NCBI GenBank assembly: GCA_963759235.1
Contig: CAVWYO010000007.1
Coordinates: 1 to 64,000, forward strand
Direction of reading: 5' to 3'
Length of the DNA: 64,000 bases
Origin: Bauldia sp963759235
GTDB lineage: Bacteria; Pseudomonadota; Alphaproteobacteria; Rhizobiales; Kaistiaceae
Shown piece by piece: positions 9,838-18,463 of the stretch; the first letter of the stretch is position 1, and every line of letters begins with the position of its first letter. The translations under genes were made by a program, and so were the position numbers. The notes under the pieces are model-generated. The model was not told the DNA's origin, did no database searches, and was given only the letters and a program-made list of their open reading frames with translations.

Positions 9838-10533
9838 ATGCAACATGCCGTCGCCTATTACCGCGTTTCCACCGCCCGCCAGGGCCGCTCGGGCCTTGGC
9901 ATCGAGGCCCAGCGGGCCGCCGTCACCCGCTTCGCCGAGGACGAAGGGTTCGATCTGATCGCCGAGTTCGTCGAAGCCGAGACGGGCAAGGGAGCCGACG
10001 CGCTCGACCGCCGGCCGCAGCTAGCCGCAGCGCTGGCTATGGGGCGGCAGAGGAAGTGTCCGGTCATTGTGGCCAAGCTCAACCGGCTTTCCCGTGACGT
10101 GGCCTTCATCGCCGGACTCATGGCGCAGCGGGTTCCGTTCATTGTCGCCGAACTGGGCGCCGACGCCGATCCGTTCATGCTCCACATCTACGCAGCACTG
10201 GCGGAGAAGGAGCGGCGGTTGATCTCGGAGCGGACCAAGGCGGCGCTCGCTGCCCGCAAGGGTCAAGGAGCGCGGCTCGGGAATCGAAGCAACGCGGCTG
10301 AAGCGGCAGCGCTTGGACGGAAGATTCAGACGGCCGAAGCAGAGTCATTCGCAGCCAACGTCTTGCCGATCATCGAAGCGCTCCGCGCATCGGGCATTCG
10401 AGATCTACGTAGCTTGGCAGCCGCCCTTAACAGCCGCCGCGTGCGCACCGCCCGAGGCGGCCGGTGGCATGTATCGAACGTGAAGAACCTGGTCGATCGG
10501 CTGTCACCTTGTGGGGGCGATACCCTTTTCTAG
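9838..10533 (+). CDS. serine recombinase / resolvase family protein
   Basis: This 231-aa protein begins HAVAYYRVSTARQGRSGLGI, where the Ser of R-V-S-T is the catalytic nucleophile. It continues with the conserved resolvase core: EAETGKGADALDRRPQL, the VAKLNRLSRDVAFIAGLM segment, and EKERRLISERTKAALAARK at the start of the long E-helix. The C-terminal part (RASGIRDLRSLAAALNSRRV, ARGGRWHVSNVKNLV) is a helix-turn-helix 'recombinase-like' tail that pairs with DNA. The length fits a compact resolvase/invertase rather than a large phage integrase. It stands alone between decayed DNA and the sugar ABC operon, probably as a remnant of a mobile element. A fragment of a close paralogue lies at 18464-18541. 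Confidence 0.85.
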   Translation: MQHAVAYYRVSTARQGRSGLGIEAQRAAVTRFAEDEGFDLIAEFVEAETGKGADALDRRPQLAAALAMGRQRKCPVIVAKLNRLSRDVAFIAGLMAQRVPFIVAELGADADPFMLHIYAALAEKERRLISERTKAALAARKGQGARLGNRSNAAEAAALGRKIQTAEAESFAANVLPIIEALRASGIRDLRSLAAALNSRRVRTARGGRWHVSNVKNLVDRLSPCGGDTLF

Positions 10534-10865
10534 GCGGGAAATACCCGACCCGCGTGTCCCAGTGGCATTCCGAAGGTCACCGGCACTGAGGCGCCGGCGG
10601 CGGCCGAAGTCGCGTGACGGGAGGCCGAGCTACCTTGAGACCCCGGCCTCCCACCATTGAAGGGCATGGGGCCATTTACGCGGCCAACTCGCCAAGCCCA
10701 TGGCCAGCTTGGCCCGAACATGGTTGATGCTTGGTTACCTGCCTGGGAGAAAATATTCCGCGGACGGCATCGTCAGCGCGCCGGCAGCTGAAATGTCGCT
10801 GCATATACCGCAACGCGACGACTCCCGCTTGCACGCCGATGCACACCCTGTATCGCGTGATCTGG
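10534..10865. other. intergenic, convergent ends
   Basis: This is the stretch between the recombinase stop and the stop of the sugar ABC ATPase, which runs the other way. I see no domain and no clear terminator hairpin with a T-run. Confidence 0.35.
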
Positions 10866-11675
10866 TCATTCGACGCGCATCGCCACGAGTTCGGTCCTGA
10901 GGTCTTCGAGTTCTGCACCGCCGCCCATATGCGCCATCAAGCTACCCTCATCCATTTCACCAAAGCTGAAGCTGCCGGCCATCCGCCCGTGCTTCAGGAT
11001 TACGAAACGGTCGCCAACCGGCAACGCGTGCTGCACATTGTGCGTGATCAGCACAACCCCGAGGCCCCGCTTCCGCGCACGAATGATGTGGCGCAAAACG
11101 GTCGCGGCTTCCTTTACGCCAAGTGCCGATGTCGGCTCATCCAGGATGAGGACCCTTGCCCCATAGTGCTCAGCACGCGCGATCGCGAGCGTCTGCTGCT
11201 CTCCGCCGGAGAGGGTGCCACCCAGCTGTGACGTAGTGCGCAGGTCGATTCCGATCTCATGCATTTTGGCACGTGTAGTTCGCTCCGCTTCGCGCCGGTC
11301 CAACCGCCGGAACGGTCCCCACCCGATCAGAGGTTCCGATCCGAGAACGAAGTTCCTGGCGACACTCAACATCGGGAGCACCCCCAGGTCCTGATAGACC
11401 GTGCCGATGCCGCGGGCTATTGCGTCGCGCGGGGAACTCAATTGCACCGGGTCGCCGTTGATGAACAAGGCACCGGAATCGGGTTTGTAGAAACCCGAAA
11501 GGATCTTGATCAGCGTCGACTTTCCCGCGCCGTTGTCACCAAGGAGGCATACTACCTCGCCAGCTTGGACCGTGAAGGTGATGTCCTCCAAGGCGATGAC
11601 GCGCCCGAAATATTTCGATACGCCACGGGCCTCGATCAACGCCGGTTCGGTTCCGTGCACTTGCGCCGCACTCAT
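10866..11675 (-). CDS. sugar ABC importer ATP-binding protein (FrcA-like)
   Basis: This single ABC domain of 269 aa drives sugar import. Visible motifs are Walker A (CLLGDNGAGKSTLIK), the Q-loop (GTVYQDLGVLPML), a signature LSGGEQQTLAIARA, Walker B with VLILDEPTSALGVKE, and an H-loop in VLITHNVQHAL. Having one nucleotide domain instead of the two in RbsA/LsrA is typical of the FrcA class in rhizobia. Its start overlaps the permease stop by 4 bp (ATGA), so the two are translationally coupled. It is the third gene of a minus-strand operon: binding protein, permease, ATPase. The nearby sugar-acid dehydratase-like gene and IclR regulator suggest a sugar or sugar-acid substrate; which one is not visible. 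Confidence 0.87.
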   Translation of the reverse strand: MSAAQVHGTEPALIEARGVSKYFGRVIALEDITFTVQAGEVVCLLGDNGAGKSTLIKILSGFYKPDSGALFINGDPVQLSSPRDAIARGIGTVYQDLGVLPMLSVARNFVLGSEPLIGWGPFRRLDRREAERTTRAKMHEIGIDLRTTSQLGGTLSGGEQQTLAIARAEHYGARVLILDEPTSALGVKEAATVLRHIIRARKRGLGVVLITHNVQHALPVGDRFVILKHGRMAGSFSFGEMDEGSLMAHMGGGAELEDLRTELVAMRVE

Positions 11676-12730
11676 TTTCTGTCCTCTGAGGTGCGACGCC
11701 TGACAACCTGGTTGACGAGAACGCTTGCCAGCAAGAAGGCACCGAGGACCGACTGATACCAGTCAGCCTCGACACCTACAAAAAAGAGACCCTGACGCAC
11801 CATCGCAAGGGTAAGTGCCCCAAAAACAGTACCGATCGGCGAACCGACGCCGCCTGTCAGCAACGTCCCACCGATGACTGCGGTAATGATGCACTCGAAT
11901 TCCTTCTGGGCCCCCCGACCGGCTTCTGCGCTACCAAACTGAAAGACCTGTATGAGGGACAAGAGCGCACAGGACACTCCAACTGCCGTGAACAGGATAA
12001 TGCGCACCCTGTCCGTTGGGACGCCGACCTGCCGGGCGATGCGATCGGACCCCCCCGTTCCGCGTATCCAGTTACCGAAGCGCGTGAATGCGAGGACATA
12101 AGCGCCGACACCGGCGAGCGCCAGCCACCAAACCACTGACGCGGGAAAGTCGCCTGGCAATTTGGCTGCAAAGAGATGCGACAGCGGATTGGCCGTGATG
12201 ACGCCGCGGAGGCCACCCAGAACCGGCGTGCCAGCCACGGTCAGGGTGATCCCGATTGCGGCGCCACGATACACGAACAGGCCAGCAAGGGTGACGAGGA
12301 ACGAAGGCAGCCCGGTACGGACCACGACGAGCCCATTGAGGTAGCCCATCAACGCGCCGACACCAAGCATGATGACAACGACGAACTCTATAGGGAGGTT
12401 CAGTTTGCCTATGAGCAGAGCAGTGACCACGGCAGTGAAGCCGATCATAGAACCGACCGACAGATCGAACTCACCGGCGATCATCAGGAGAGTGACCCAG
12501 GTTGCGACTATGCCGATTTGGGCCGCGACCTCCGAATAGTTGACGAACGCTGCCAGGGAAACGAAACCTCGATCGCCAGCGGCGAAAGCAAAGAAGACCC
12601 AGACGCAAATGAGACCGACAAGGGACGCCAGCTCTGGGCGCGCGAGAAGCCGCCGCCCCCAGCCGATGTAACGGAGGCGGGCCGGGGGCGAGGCGTCAGA
12701 TGAAAGAGTGGGCAGGCTCGAAGTCACCAA
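11672..12730 (-). CDS. sugar ABC importer permease (FrcC-like)
   Basis: This membrane protein of about 350 aa belongs to the RbsC/FrcC family, with 8-10 hydrophobic segments. Landmarks are MIAGEFDLSVGSMIGFTAVV (the conserved G-x-F-D-L-S-V-G motif), LNGLVVVRTGLPSFLVTLAG, a large periplasmic insert, and IGGTLLTGGVGSPIGTVFGA near the end. The open frame begins with TTG at 12730; GTG at 12727 is the more usual alternative. It would pair with the ATPase at 10866 and the binding protein at 12774. The gap to the binding-protein gene is about 43 bp, consistent with one transcript. Confidence 0.85.
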   Translation of the reverse strand: MVTSSLPTLSSDASPPARLRYIGWGRRLLARPELASLVGLICVWVFFAFAAGDRGFVSLAAFVNYSEVAAQIGIVATWVTLLMIAGEFDLSVGSMIGFTAVVTALLIGKLNLPIEFVVVIMLGVGALMGYLNGLVVVRTGLPSFLVTLAGLFVYRGAAIGITLTVAGTPVLGGLRGVITANPLSHLFAAKLPGDFPASVVWWLALAGVGAYVLAFTRFGNWIRGTGGSDRIARQVGVPTDRVRIILFTAVGVSCALLSLIQVFQFGSAEAGRGAQKEFECIITAVIGGTLLTGGVGSPIGTVFGALTLAMVRQGLFFVGVEADWYQSVLGAFLLASVLVNQVVRRRTSEDRK

Positions 12731-12773
12731 GAATTCAATGACGCGGACAGACCATAGTCAACCGCACGCATTC

Positions 12774-13766
12774 CTAGAACGTGCCGTTGGCTGCCGATTC
12801 GTTGATCGCGTCGATGTTATCCTTGTCGATGAGAAACGGGCCCGTTGCAATGATACCGGAGCGACCCCCAGGAAGGTCGTGATAGAGAATGTACTGGGTC
12901 AGCATAAGCACCGGGTAGTATCCCTGCAGGAAAGGCTGCTGTGCGACCGCGAAGTCCACCGTGCCGTCCTTGATGCCGTCCATTGCTTCTTTGAACGTGT
13001 CAAACGTGGCGCAGTGCAGCGTCTTTCCGCTTGGCTGTTCCTGCTGGAGCTGGAGACAGGCCGAAACTGTGTCGGGCTCGCCGATCCCGATGACAGCGTC
13101 GATTGTCGGATCAGCCAGCAGTTTGGCTGAGATGATTTCTTTCTCCGCAGCGGGATCGCTCATGTTGCCGATAAATTGCTCGGCTTTTCCCCCTGCCTTG
13201 GTGAGAGCCTCGGCAATGGCCTTGCAGCGCGTCACCGTAGCCACATTAGCTGGAACGGCGTTGCTGCAGAGCACGTTGCGTGCCCCCAGGGCCGCCAAGC
13301 GATCGCCAGCCGCAAGCCCCGCCTCATATTCGACCGAGCCGACATGAGCAAGTGAGCCGACGGATCGGAAGTCGTCGATGCCGGAATTGTAGGTGATCAC
13401 CGGGATCCCCTTGGCCACGGCCGCCTCGATCGGTGCCCGCTCGGCATCGACCGCAGGGAGCGAGACCGCGATCCCGGAGGGGTTCGTAGCGACAGCCGCA
13501 CCTATGACGCCGGCCATGACCGAGGGGTCTTCCTGATCAGGAGCGAGGAACTGTACGTGAACATTATGGCTGCTCAGATCCTTCGCCGCCTGTTCCGCCC
13601 CGGCTTTAATCGTCGCCCAGAATCCCCCAGATGTGCTGAACGACGTATGGGCGATGAAGGCTATCGTGATTTCTTGCGGCTCAGCAGCCGTGGCGGGCAC
13701 GACCTGCGTCGCAGCGAGCACGGTGGTGGCGAATAAGCTCAATCCTAGTAGATGAATCTTGTGCAT
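12774..13766 (-). CDS. periplasmic sugar-binding protein (FrcB-like)
   Basis: The ATG at 13766 is chosen because GGGAGGAAG lies just upstream and it begins a good Sec signal (MHKIHLLGLSLFATTVLAAT, cleaved near AATAAEP). An upstream extension in the same frame lacks such features. The 330-aa product has the type I binding-protein fold of RbsB: IAFIAHTSFSTSGGFWATIK at the first strand, GIPVITYNSGID in the middle, and AVIGIGEPDTVSACLQL. It captures the sugar for the permease and ATPase downstream. It is the first gene of the operon and divergent from the dehydratase gene; the 367-bp space between holds the likely control region. Confidence 0.86.
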   Translation of the reverse strand: MHKIHLLGLSLFATTVLAATQVVPATAAEPQEITIAFIAHTSFSTSGGFWATIKAGAEQAAKDLSSHNVHVQFLAPDQEDPSVMAGVIGAAVATNPSGIAVSLPAVDAERAPIEAAVAKGIPVITYNSGIDDFRSVGSLAHVGSVEYEAGLAAGDRLAALGARNVLCSNAVPANVATVTRCKAIAEALTKAGGKAEQFIGNMSDPAAEKEIISAKLLADPTIDAVIGIGEPDTVSACLQLQQEQPSGKTLHCATFDTFKEAMDGIKDGTVDFAVAQQPFLQGYYPVLMLTQYILYHDLPGGRSGIIATGPFLIDKDNIDAINESAANGTF

Positions 13767-13851
13767 CTCATCTTCCTCCCTGAGTTTTGGTTTTTTTCTC
13801 ACGGCGCACTGAACGCGAAACGGAGTGCGAGAAGCAGTCTGTCCTCTATGT

Positions 13852-13864
13852 AGAACGTCGTTCT
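13852..13864. promoter_or_regulatory. 13-bp palindrome in the divergent sugar-operon control region
   Basis: AGAACG-T-CGTTCT is a perfect inverted repeat about 85 bp upstream of the binding-protein ATG and 270 bp upstream of the dehydratase ATG. IclR-family proteins bind palindromes of about this size, and an IclR gene sits at 15248. The assignment is by position only. The rest of the 13767-14133 gap shows no ORF I would support. Confidence 0.4.
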
Positions 13865-14133
13865 GCTTGCCATATGAGGATGCGCACGAGGCATGGCATT
13901 TGTCAATTCGGCGACTGCGCCACGAACCCTTCGGGATTGCCACCTGTCATGTGCCGAAAGCCGCAGGCACATAGTGACATGGCGCGCAGGATCTCTAGGC
14001 GGACAATCGACCGGTTCAACCTTTTCCACCGTGATTGAGCAAAAAAGAACGCGCCCGGGTTGCGCGCCGTCGACGAGATTCTGTAGGTAGTCTGCTGTTC
14101 CGGTCACAGTCCCAAAGATCAGGCTTATTTTCG

Positions 14134-15244
14134 ATGAAGATCGTAGATGTGGAAATCCGGGCCTGCCGGTCCCGCCGCCCAAAATTCGACGCCGGCAAGC
14201 TGAGGGATTCCTACTCGGAGGAGTTCGAGTTTCTCGTCGTCACCCTGAAGACGGACGCCGGCATTAGCGGTACCTCGTTCGGGTTCGCTGCCGACCGTGG
14301 CGGTTCAATGGCTGCCGAAATCGCCGCCTACGCCTTGAAGCCGTTCTTTCTCGGGCGTGATCCCCTGTATCGGGAGAGGAACTGGCACGAATTTCGGAAG
14401 CATGATCGTTCCCTCCGGCTGACCCCGATTTATTCCTTCGGCCCGTTCGACATCGCCTGCTGGATCATCGCGGCGGAGGCCGCGGGCCAGCCGCTATACC
14501 AATATCTCGGAGCCTACCGCGATCGCGTGCCGGTATATGCCAGTTCGCTACGCCACACGACGGTTGAGGCCTATGTGGCGGAGGCAAAACAGAATCCAAG
14601 ATCGCGGGTGGCCTGCTTACAAGGTGCATCCGCCCGGTGAGTTCGATTTCGACCTCGAAGTTCAACGCCGGGTCCGGGATGCCGTCGGCCCGCAATACGT
14701 CCTCATGAGCGACCCCGGCCCCGTTTACGACTTTGAGCAGGCCATGCGCATGGGGCGCGAGTTGGAAAAGCTTGACTATGCATGGCTCGAGGAACCTCTT
14801 TACGACGAGAACCTGAATGGTCTGCGCGAACTGTCGCGGGTGCTTGATATTCCGATCTGCGGAACTGAGGTTCTCAGCAAGCATCCCTACAGTGTGGCCG
14901 AATGCATCTCCACGCGGGTGGTTGACATCGTTCGTGCCGATGTGTCCTGGAGCGGCGGCATCACTGCGGTGATGAAGACCGCGCACTTAGCCGAGGCATT
15001 CGGCGTACGCTGTGAAATCCACACCACGATCTACCATCCGCTGGAAATTGTAAATCTGCATTGCTGCGCAGCAATCCAAAACTGTTCCTACCTTGAGCTG
15101 CTCGTACCTGAAACGTACTTTGCCTTCGGCCTCAAGCATCCCATCGAGATCAAGGCCGGAACAGCGGCGCTCCCCCTTGGTCCGGGTCTTGGCATCGAAT
15201 ATGACTGGGATTTCATCGACAACGCGACCTTCCAGAAAATCTGA
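14134..15244 (+). pseudogene. enolase-superfamily (mandelate racemase/MLE-like) sugar-acid dehydratase, one frameshift
   Basis: The ATG at 14134 begins MKIVDVEIRACRSRRPKFD, followed by the capping-domain segment and YSFGPFDIACWIIAAEAAGQ, the usual start of the barrel. The frame breaks near 14600 and resumes as RGWPAYKVHPPGEFDFDLE. Metal ligands are visible in order: Asp in MSDPGPVYDFE, Glu in WLEEPLYDENL, Glu in IPICGTEVLS. A His in the CEIHTTIYHP loop may be the second acid/base. The second-strand motif reads K-V-H rather than the common K-x-K. The family dehydrates or racemises sugar acids. With the Frc-type importer and IclR gene it forms a catabolic unit, but as written the enzyme is split into about 155- and 215-residue parts. 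One base would repair it. Confidence 0.7.
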
Positions 15245-15247
15245 GCC

Positions 15248-16129
15248 ATGCCAATAGAAAGACCGACACCTATAACCTTGCCAGCCGCGGAAGAATCAGG
15301 CCAGCGGGAGCCAACCGCCGGCCCGGACGCGGGTTACGTCGTCCCGGCGGTGGTAAAGACCATCTCCATTGTGAAGATGCTCAACGAAAGGGCCGTCGAC
15401 GGAGCTACCCTGCCGGAGCTTTCGGAAAAGCTTGGCATAACGCGAAGCCATTGCTTCAGCATACTGCGCACGATGATGGGCTATGGCTGGGTCGAGTATG
15501 AGGCCAAAACGCGGCTCTATCTTCTCAGTTCCGGCATCGCAGCCGATTCATCCTCGGCGCTGGTCTCGACACTCCATCTTGGAATGATCCGGCCCTTTAT
15601 TACGGCTCTCTCGGAAAGCACCGGCTTCCCGTGCAATCTCTGCGAGATCATAGCAGACGGGACCTTCCTGGTCGTATGTGCCGCGAATCATCTCGATCCA
15701 TTCGTATTCGGCGTTCCTGTCGGCTATCGCTTCCCGGCAAGCTCGCCGCATCACTTCAAGGCCTCGCTCGCTTGGCTCGGTTTGGAGCAGCAAGCTGCGG
15801 CGCTCGATGCCTGGGTGCCGGTTCGCTATTCGAGCCGCACCGTCGTCGATCGGGACGAGATGCGGTCGGAACTCCGTGAGACGCGGCTTCGCGGCTATGC
15901 AAGCAGTCTGGGCGAATTCGTCGAGGGGTTCCGGACGCTCGCCCTGCCGATCTTCAACCGTGACGGAGACGTCTTCCTGGTGATAAGTGCGTTCGGCCGC
16001 GAGGAACAGTTTGCGGCCCATGAGGCCAAGGTGGCAGCGGAACTCATCCGTACGGTCGGTGAGATTCACCTCGCTATCGACGGGCGTCCGCCGGTCGATT
16101 TTCCACGCAGCGTCACGAGGTCGACGTGA
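15248..16129 (+). CDS. IclR-family transcriptional regulator
   Basis: This 293-aa protein begins 3 bp after the dehydratase stop. Residues 30-95 form the winged helix-turn-helix (AVVKTISIVKMLNER, LPELSEKLGITRSHCFSIL, YGWVEYEAKTRLYLLSS). The remainder is the IclR effector domain, with LSESTGFPCNLCEI, the SSPHHFKASLAWLG region and GFRTLALPIFNRDG. A long N-terminal extension of about 30 residues is unusual. It probably controls the divergent sugar importer and dehydratase genes. The C-terminal end directly abuts a rearrangement junction: a foreign RTX-like gene fragment starts at the stop codon, so the last few residues may not be original. Confidence 0.85.
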   Translation: MPIERPTPITLPAAEESGQREPTAGPDAGYVVPAVVKTISIVKMLNERAVDGATLPELSEKLGITRSHCFSILRTMMGYGWVEYEAKTRLYLLSSGIAADSSSALVSTLHLGMIRPFITALSESTGFPCNLCEIIADGTFLVVCAANHLDPFVFGVPVGYRFPASSPHHFKASLAWLGLEQQAAALDAWVPVRYSSRTVVDRDEMRSELRETRLRGYASSLGEFVEGFRTLALPIFNRDGDVFLVISAFGREEQFAAHEAKVAAELIRTVGEIHLAIDGRPPVDFPRSVTRST

Positions 16130-16356
16130 TGCAGTCGCTCCTTGGTGTGCTCAGCGGTCCAGGAACCCTCACCAGCGCGGAGTTCCACAAGGGCGCCCAC
16201 GCCCACGACCTCGACGACCGCATCATCTACAACAAGCACACCGGGGCGCTCTATTGCGACCAGGACGGCAACGGCGTCGGCTTTGACCAGGTCGAGTTCG
16301 CCAAGCTCGACAAGGGGCTCCACCTGCATCACGACGATTTCTTGGTGATTGCGTGA
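16130..16356 (+). pseudogene. RTX-like protein, C-terminal fragment
   Basis: The translation LSGPGTLTSAEFHKGAHAHD, DRIIYNKHTGALYCDQDG, then DQVEFAKLDKGLHLHHDDF matches codon-for-codon the last 70 residues of the three RTX-like proteins at 47816-52227. Those read LSGPGNLASGEFHKGAAAHD and IIYNKHTGALFYDPDG. All N-terminal parts are missing; homology starts at the IclR stop codon, marking a deletion or insertion junction. This C-terminal block resembles the serralysin-type C-terminal domain that precedes type I secretion signals. Confidence 0.72.
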
Positions 16357-16451
16357 ACTGAGGCAAGCGACGGCGGGCCGGGATCGGATCATTGCACCTC
16401 GGTGATGTCCTGAAGTCCGCTGACAGGCTGCCTCTCACCAGGAGAACGATC

Positions 16452-16525
16452 ATGCCTGCCGAGAAGACCGACCTCTACAACCCCACTCTCCCGGCCATCC
16501 TTTATTCCGGGCCGGGCAAGCGGTT
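16452..16525 (+). pseudogene. RTX-like protein, N-terminal fragment
   Basis: An AGGAGAACGATC leader and ATG start MPAEKTDLYNPTLPAILYSG, a clear match to the N-termini at 48934 (MPTQKTDIYNPASPAI) and 50155 (MPTQHTDIYNPTAPAI). The leader is shared with those genes. After about 25 codons the match stops and a transposase remnant begins on the other strand. With the C-terminal fragment just upstream, this shows that two tandem RTX genes once stood here on the plus strand. Confidence 0.65.
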
Positions 16526-16529
16526 CAGG

Positions 16530-16645
16530 GGACGCGCCGGCGAAATCGCGGCGGAACACCTCGAAGTCGACGATGGCGTTCAAACTCTCACGATCGTCGC
16601 TTTGGCGGAGAGCTTCCGTAGCCGCTCGTCAACATTGAAGAACCC
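16530..16645 (-). mobile_element. IS5-like transposase N-terminal remnant
   Basis: On the minus strand GFFNVDERLRKLSAK and then, after a frame change, LNAIVDFEVFRRDFAGA match the N-terminus of IS5/IS1182-like transposases. Those begin with a G-F-F-D-x-E-x-R-L-x-x-L-S-x-K-G-D segment followed by V-D-F-E-x-F-R. Only about 40 codons survive and the catalytic DDE core is absent. It interrupts the RTX fragment at 16452. Confidence 0.5.
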
Positions 16646-16792
16646 CGCTCTGGCCCCGCGCGCTGAGCGCCGGCTTGGCGCAGCGGGAAAACGAAGGGCT
16701 CAGCACCGGCGCGATGGGCATGTCCAGCGCGGGAGTCCCGCGCTGGATATGTATTGAATGATCTGGACCGTCATTTGCTGTCGATCCAAACG

Positions 16793-17290
16793 TCACGGCG
16801 CAGCCGGACCGGGCGGGCCAGCGGGGCCGGCGGGACCAACATCACCCTTGGGGCCAGCGGGGCCAGGGGGACCAGCGAGACCAACATCGCCCTTCGGGCC
16901 AGCGGGGCCAGCGGGGCCGGCGGGGCCAACATCCCCCTTGGGGCCGGCGGGACCAACATCGCCCTTCGGGCCAGCGGGACCAGCGGGACCAGCGAGACCA
17001 ACATCGCCCTTCGGGCCAGCGGGGCCAGCGGGACCAACATCACCCTTGGGGCCAGTGGGGCCGGCGGGACCAACATCACCCTTGGGGCCAGCGGGGCCGG
17101 CGAGACCAACATCGCCCTTCGGGCCGGGTGTTAGCTGAACGTTGTCGATTGCCGCCTTGAGCTGGGCAGAGCTCACTCCACCCAGGATCGGACTGCCGCT
17201 GATGCCGTTCCAGAACAGCAGCAGCACAAACAAAATCACCGCCCCGACCAGGCCGGGCAGCACCTTCTCAGACCACCAGGTTGCTTTCAC
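16793..17290 (-). CDS. membrane-anchored collagen-like repeat protein
   Basis: GTG at 17290 is taken as the start because AGGAGG lies 7 bp before it; an in-frame upstream extension has no ribosome site. The 165-aa product has a short cytoplasmic head (MKATWWSEKVLPG), one membrane helix (GLVGAVILFVLLLFW, residues about 13-28), a linker with SAQLKAAIDNVQLT, then about 36 uninterrupted Gly-X-Y triplets to the end. The triplets are built mainly from GPK-GDV-GPA units; GPK-GDV occurs eight times. Bacterial collagen-like proteins form triple helices outside the membrane, and the Lys-Gly-Asp pairs would stabilise them. No globular C-terminal head follows, which is unusual for a surface ligand. The role is unknown. 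The repeat coding also creates long GC-rich antisense frames that are not genes. Confidence 0.75.
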   Translation of the reverse strand: MKATWWSEKVLPGLVGAVILFVLLLFWNGISGSPILGGVSSAQLKAAIDNVQLTPGPKGDVGLAGPAGPKGDVGPAGPTGPKGDVGPAGPAGPKGDVGLAGPAGPAGPKGDVGPAGPKGDVGPAGPAGPAGPKGDVGLAGPPGPAGPKGDVGPAGPAGPPGPAAP

Positions 17291-17534
17291 GTTGTTTCCT
17301 CCTCTTTTCCGCGACGCGTACCGCGGACTTAATTCAACGACCTTCAAGGCCAACAATACACTGGCGACTAATACGACTAGCGTGATTAGTAATACGACCT
17401 GCTGTTAGGTTCAGTGCGGCGACGTCTGTCGCGCTGGAAATCGAAGCCGGCGACGGAGCGTTAACGAGGTATTAACACCGCCGAGCACAACGTTCCACGC
17501 ATCGTTTCAGCAACGTTTCGTGGGACACGCCGCA

Positions 17535-17705
17535 ATGGCTGTTTTGAGCCTGTGCACCACCGCGCAACGGGCCGGCACCAGCGAGAGTACTATCCTTCGG
17601 GCTATCAAGTCGGGACGACTATCGGCCACCAGAGCATCGCCCGGCAGCTATGCGATAGACCACGCCGAGCTTGCGCGATGCCGATGGCAGGCACACGCAC
17701 CATAG
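17535..17705 (+). CDS. small helix-turn-helix protein (excisionase/MerR-like)
   Basis: The 56-aa product reads MAVLSLCTTAQRAGTSESTI, LRAIKSGRLSATRASPGSYA and IDHAELARCRW. The layout is that of small DNA-binding proteins on mobile elements: a helix-turn-helix around A-G-T-S-E-S-T-I-L-R-A-I-K-S-G-R-L and a wing with Y-A-I-D-x-x-E-L. ATG at 17535 is preferred over 17520 because this family starts M-A-x-L-S-L. It may be truncated: relatives usually carry a longer tail. Target and role are unknown. Confidence 0.5.
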   Translation: MAVLSLCTTAQRAGTSESTILRAIKSGRLSATRASPGSYAIDHAELARCRWQAHAP

Positions 17706-17815
17706 GGGGCATTGGGTGGTGGAAGACAGCTCGGCCGGGCGGCATCGACGATCTCGCGGGAGGTGCGCCGCAATGCCGCCACCGCACTCTGTCGGTCTGG
17801 GCTCATGAAACGGCT

Positions 17816-17968
17816 ATGCGCGCCTATCTGATCTCCGAGCCTCGCCTCAAGGCGATGAAGGTGTTTCGGGCGATCGCCACGGGACGGACTTTGGGCTTCA
17901 CCGCCGAGACGCCGCCCGATTGGAGCGCGGTTCACGATCTGTGGCCGACCGAAGGTCGCAAGGTCTGA
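17816..17968 (+). CDS. small hypothetical ORF
   Basis: The 50-codon frame MRAYLISEPRLKAMKVFRAI continues with ATGRTLGFTAETPPDWSAVH and DLWPTEGRKV. The composition is protein-like, with amphipathic helix and acidic tail, and unlike the Arg-rich shadow frames nearby. No family was recognised. No strong ribosome site is seen, so it could be the C-terminal part of a longer broken gene. Confidence 0.3.
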   Translation: MRAYLISEPRLKAMKVFRAIATGRTLGFTAETPPDWSAVHDLWPTEGRKV

Positions 17969-18463
17969 CCAAGAGCTGAGGTCGAATACTCGGGGGCAAG
18001 CATGGCCAAATTTCTGGGCGCCTGATGATTGAGTTTCAGAAGCGCCGTCTATCGTAAGCCCAATGGAGCAAGGCTTGGCGTTGTCGTGGCCGACAGGCGA
18101 GATTGTTTCGTTCGCAGTTCCGCTGGATCTGACGAACGTGGCGGCTCATCGTTCTCCATCGTCCAATCTGTCGCCGATCCTCATCAGGCATTCTGCGACC
18201 AAAGTAGTAGCGGCAATACCACTGGAACCAGCCGCGGGGATCGTCGGGGTGAATCCAACCCCTTCGGGCGCCAGACGGCGCAAACCGCGGCGCCGGTGAC
18301 GGTTGAGCGGGCGTCCTTCAGGCTGACGCGGATCGCATGAACGGCGAAGAGCAAACATGGTCCCGCTTTGCCAAGCACTCGCGGTCTCCGGCGGCACGAA
18401 CCTCGTCGCCGAAACCTCGCGGTCTGCCTGCTCCGAGGTTACTCTCGAACAAAGATGCGACCT

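Noticed and set aside
16754..17138. Long plus-strand frames across the collagen repeats (Gly/Ala/Ser- and Pro-rich)
   Set aside because: They are antisense shadows of the Gly-X-Y repeats; only the minus-strand frame has an AGGAGG start and a membrane anchor.
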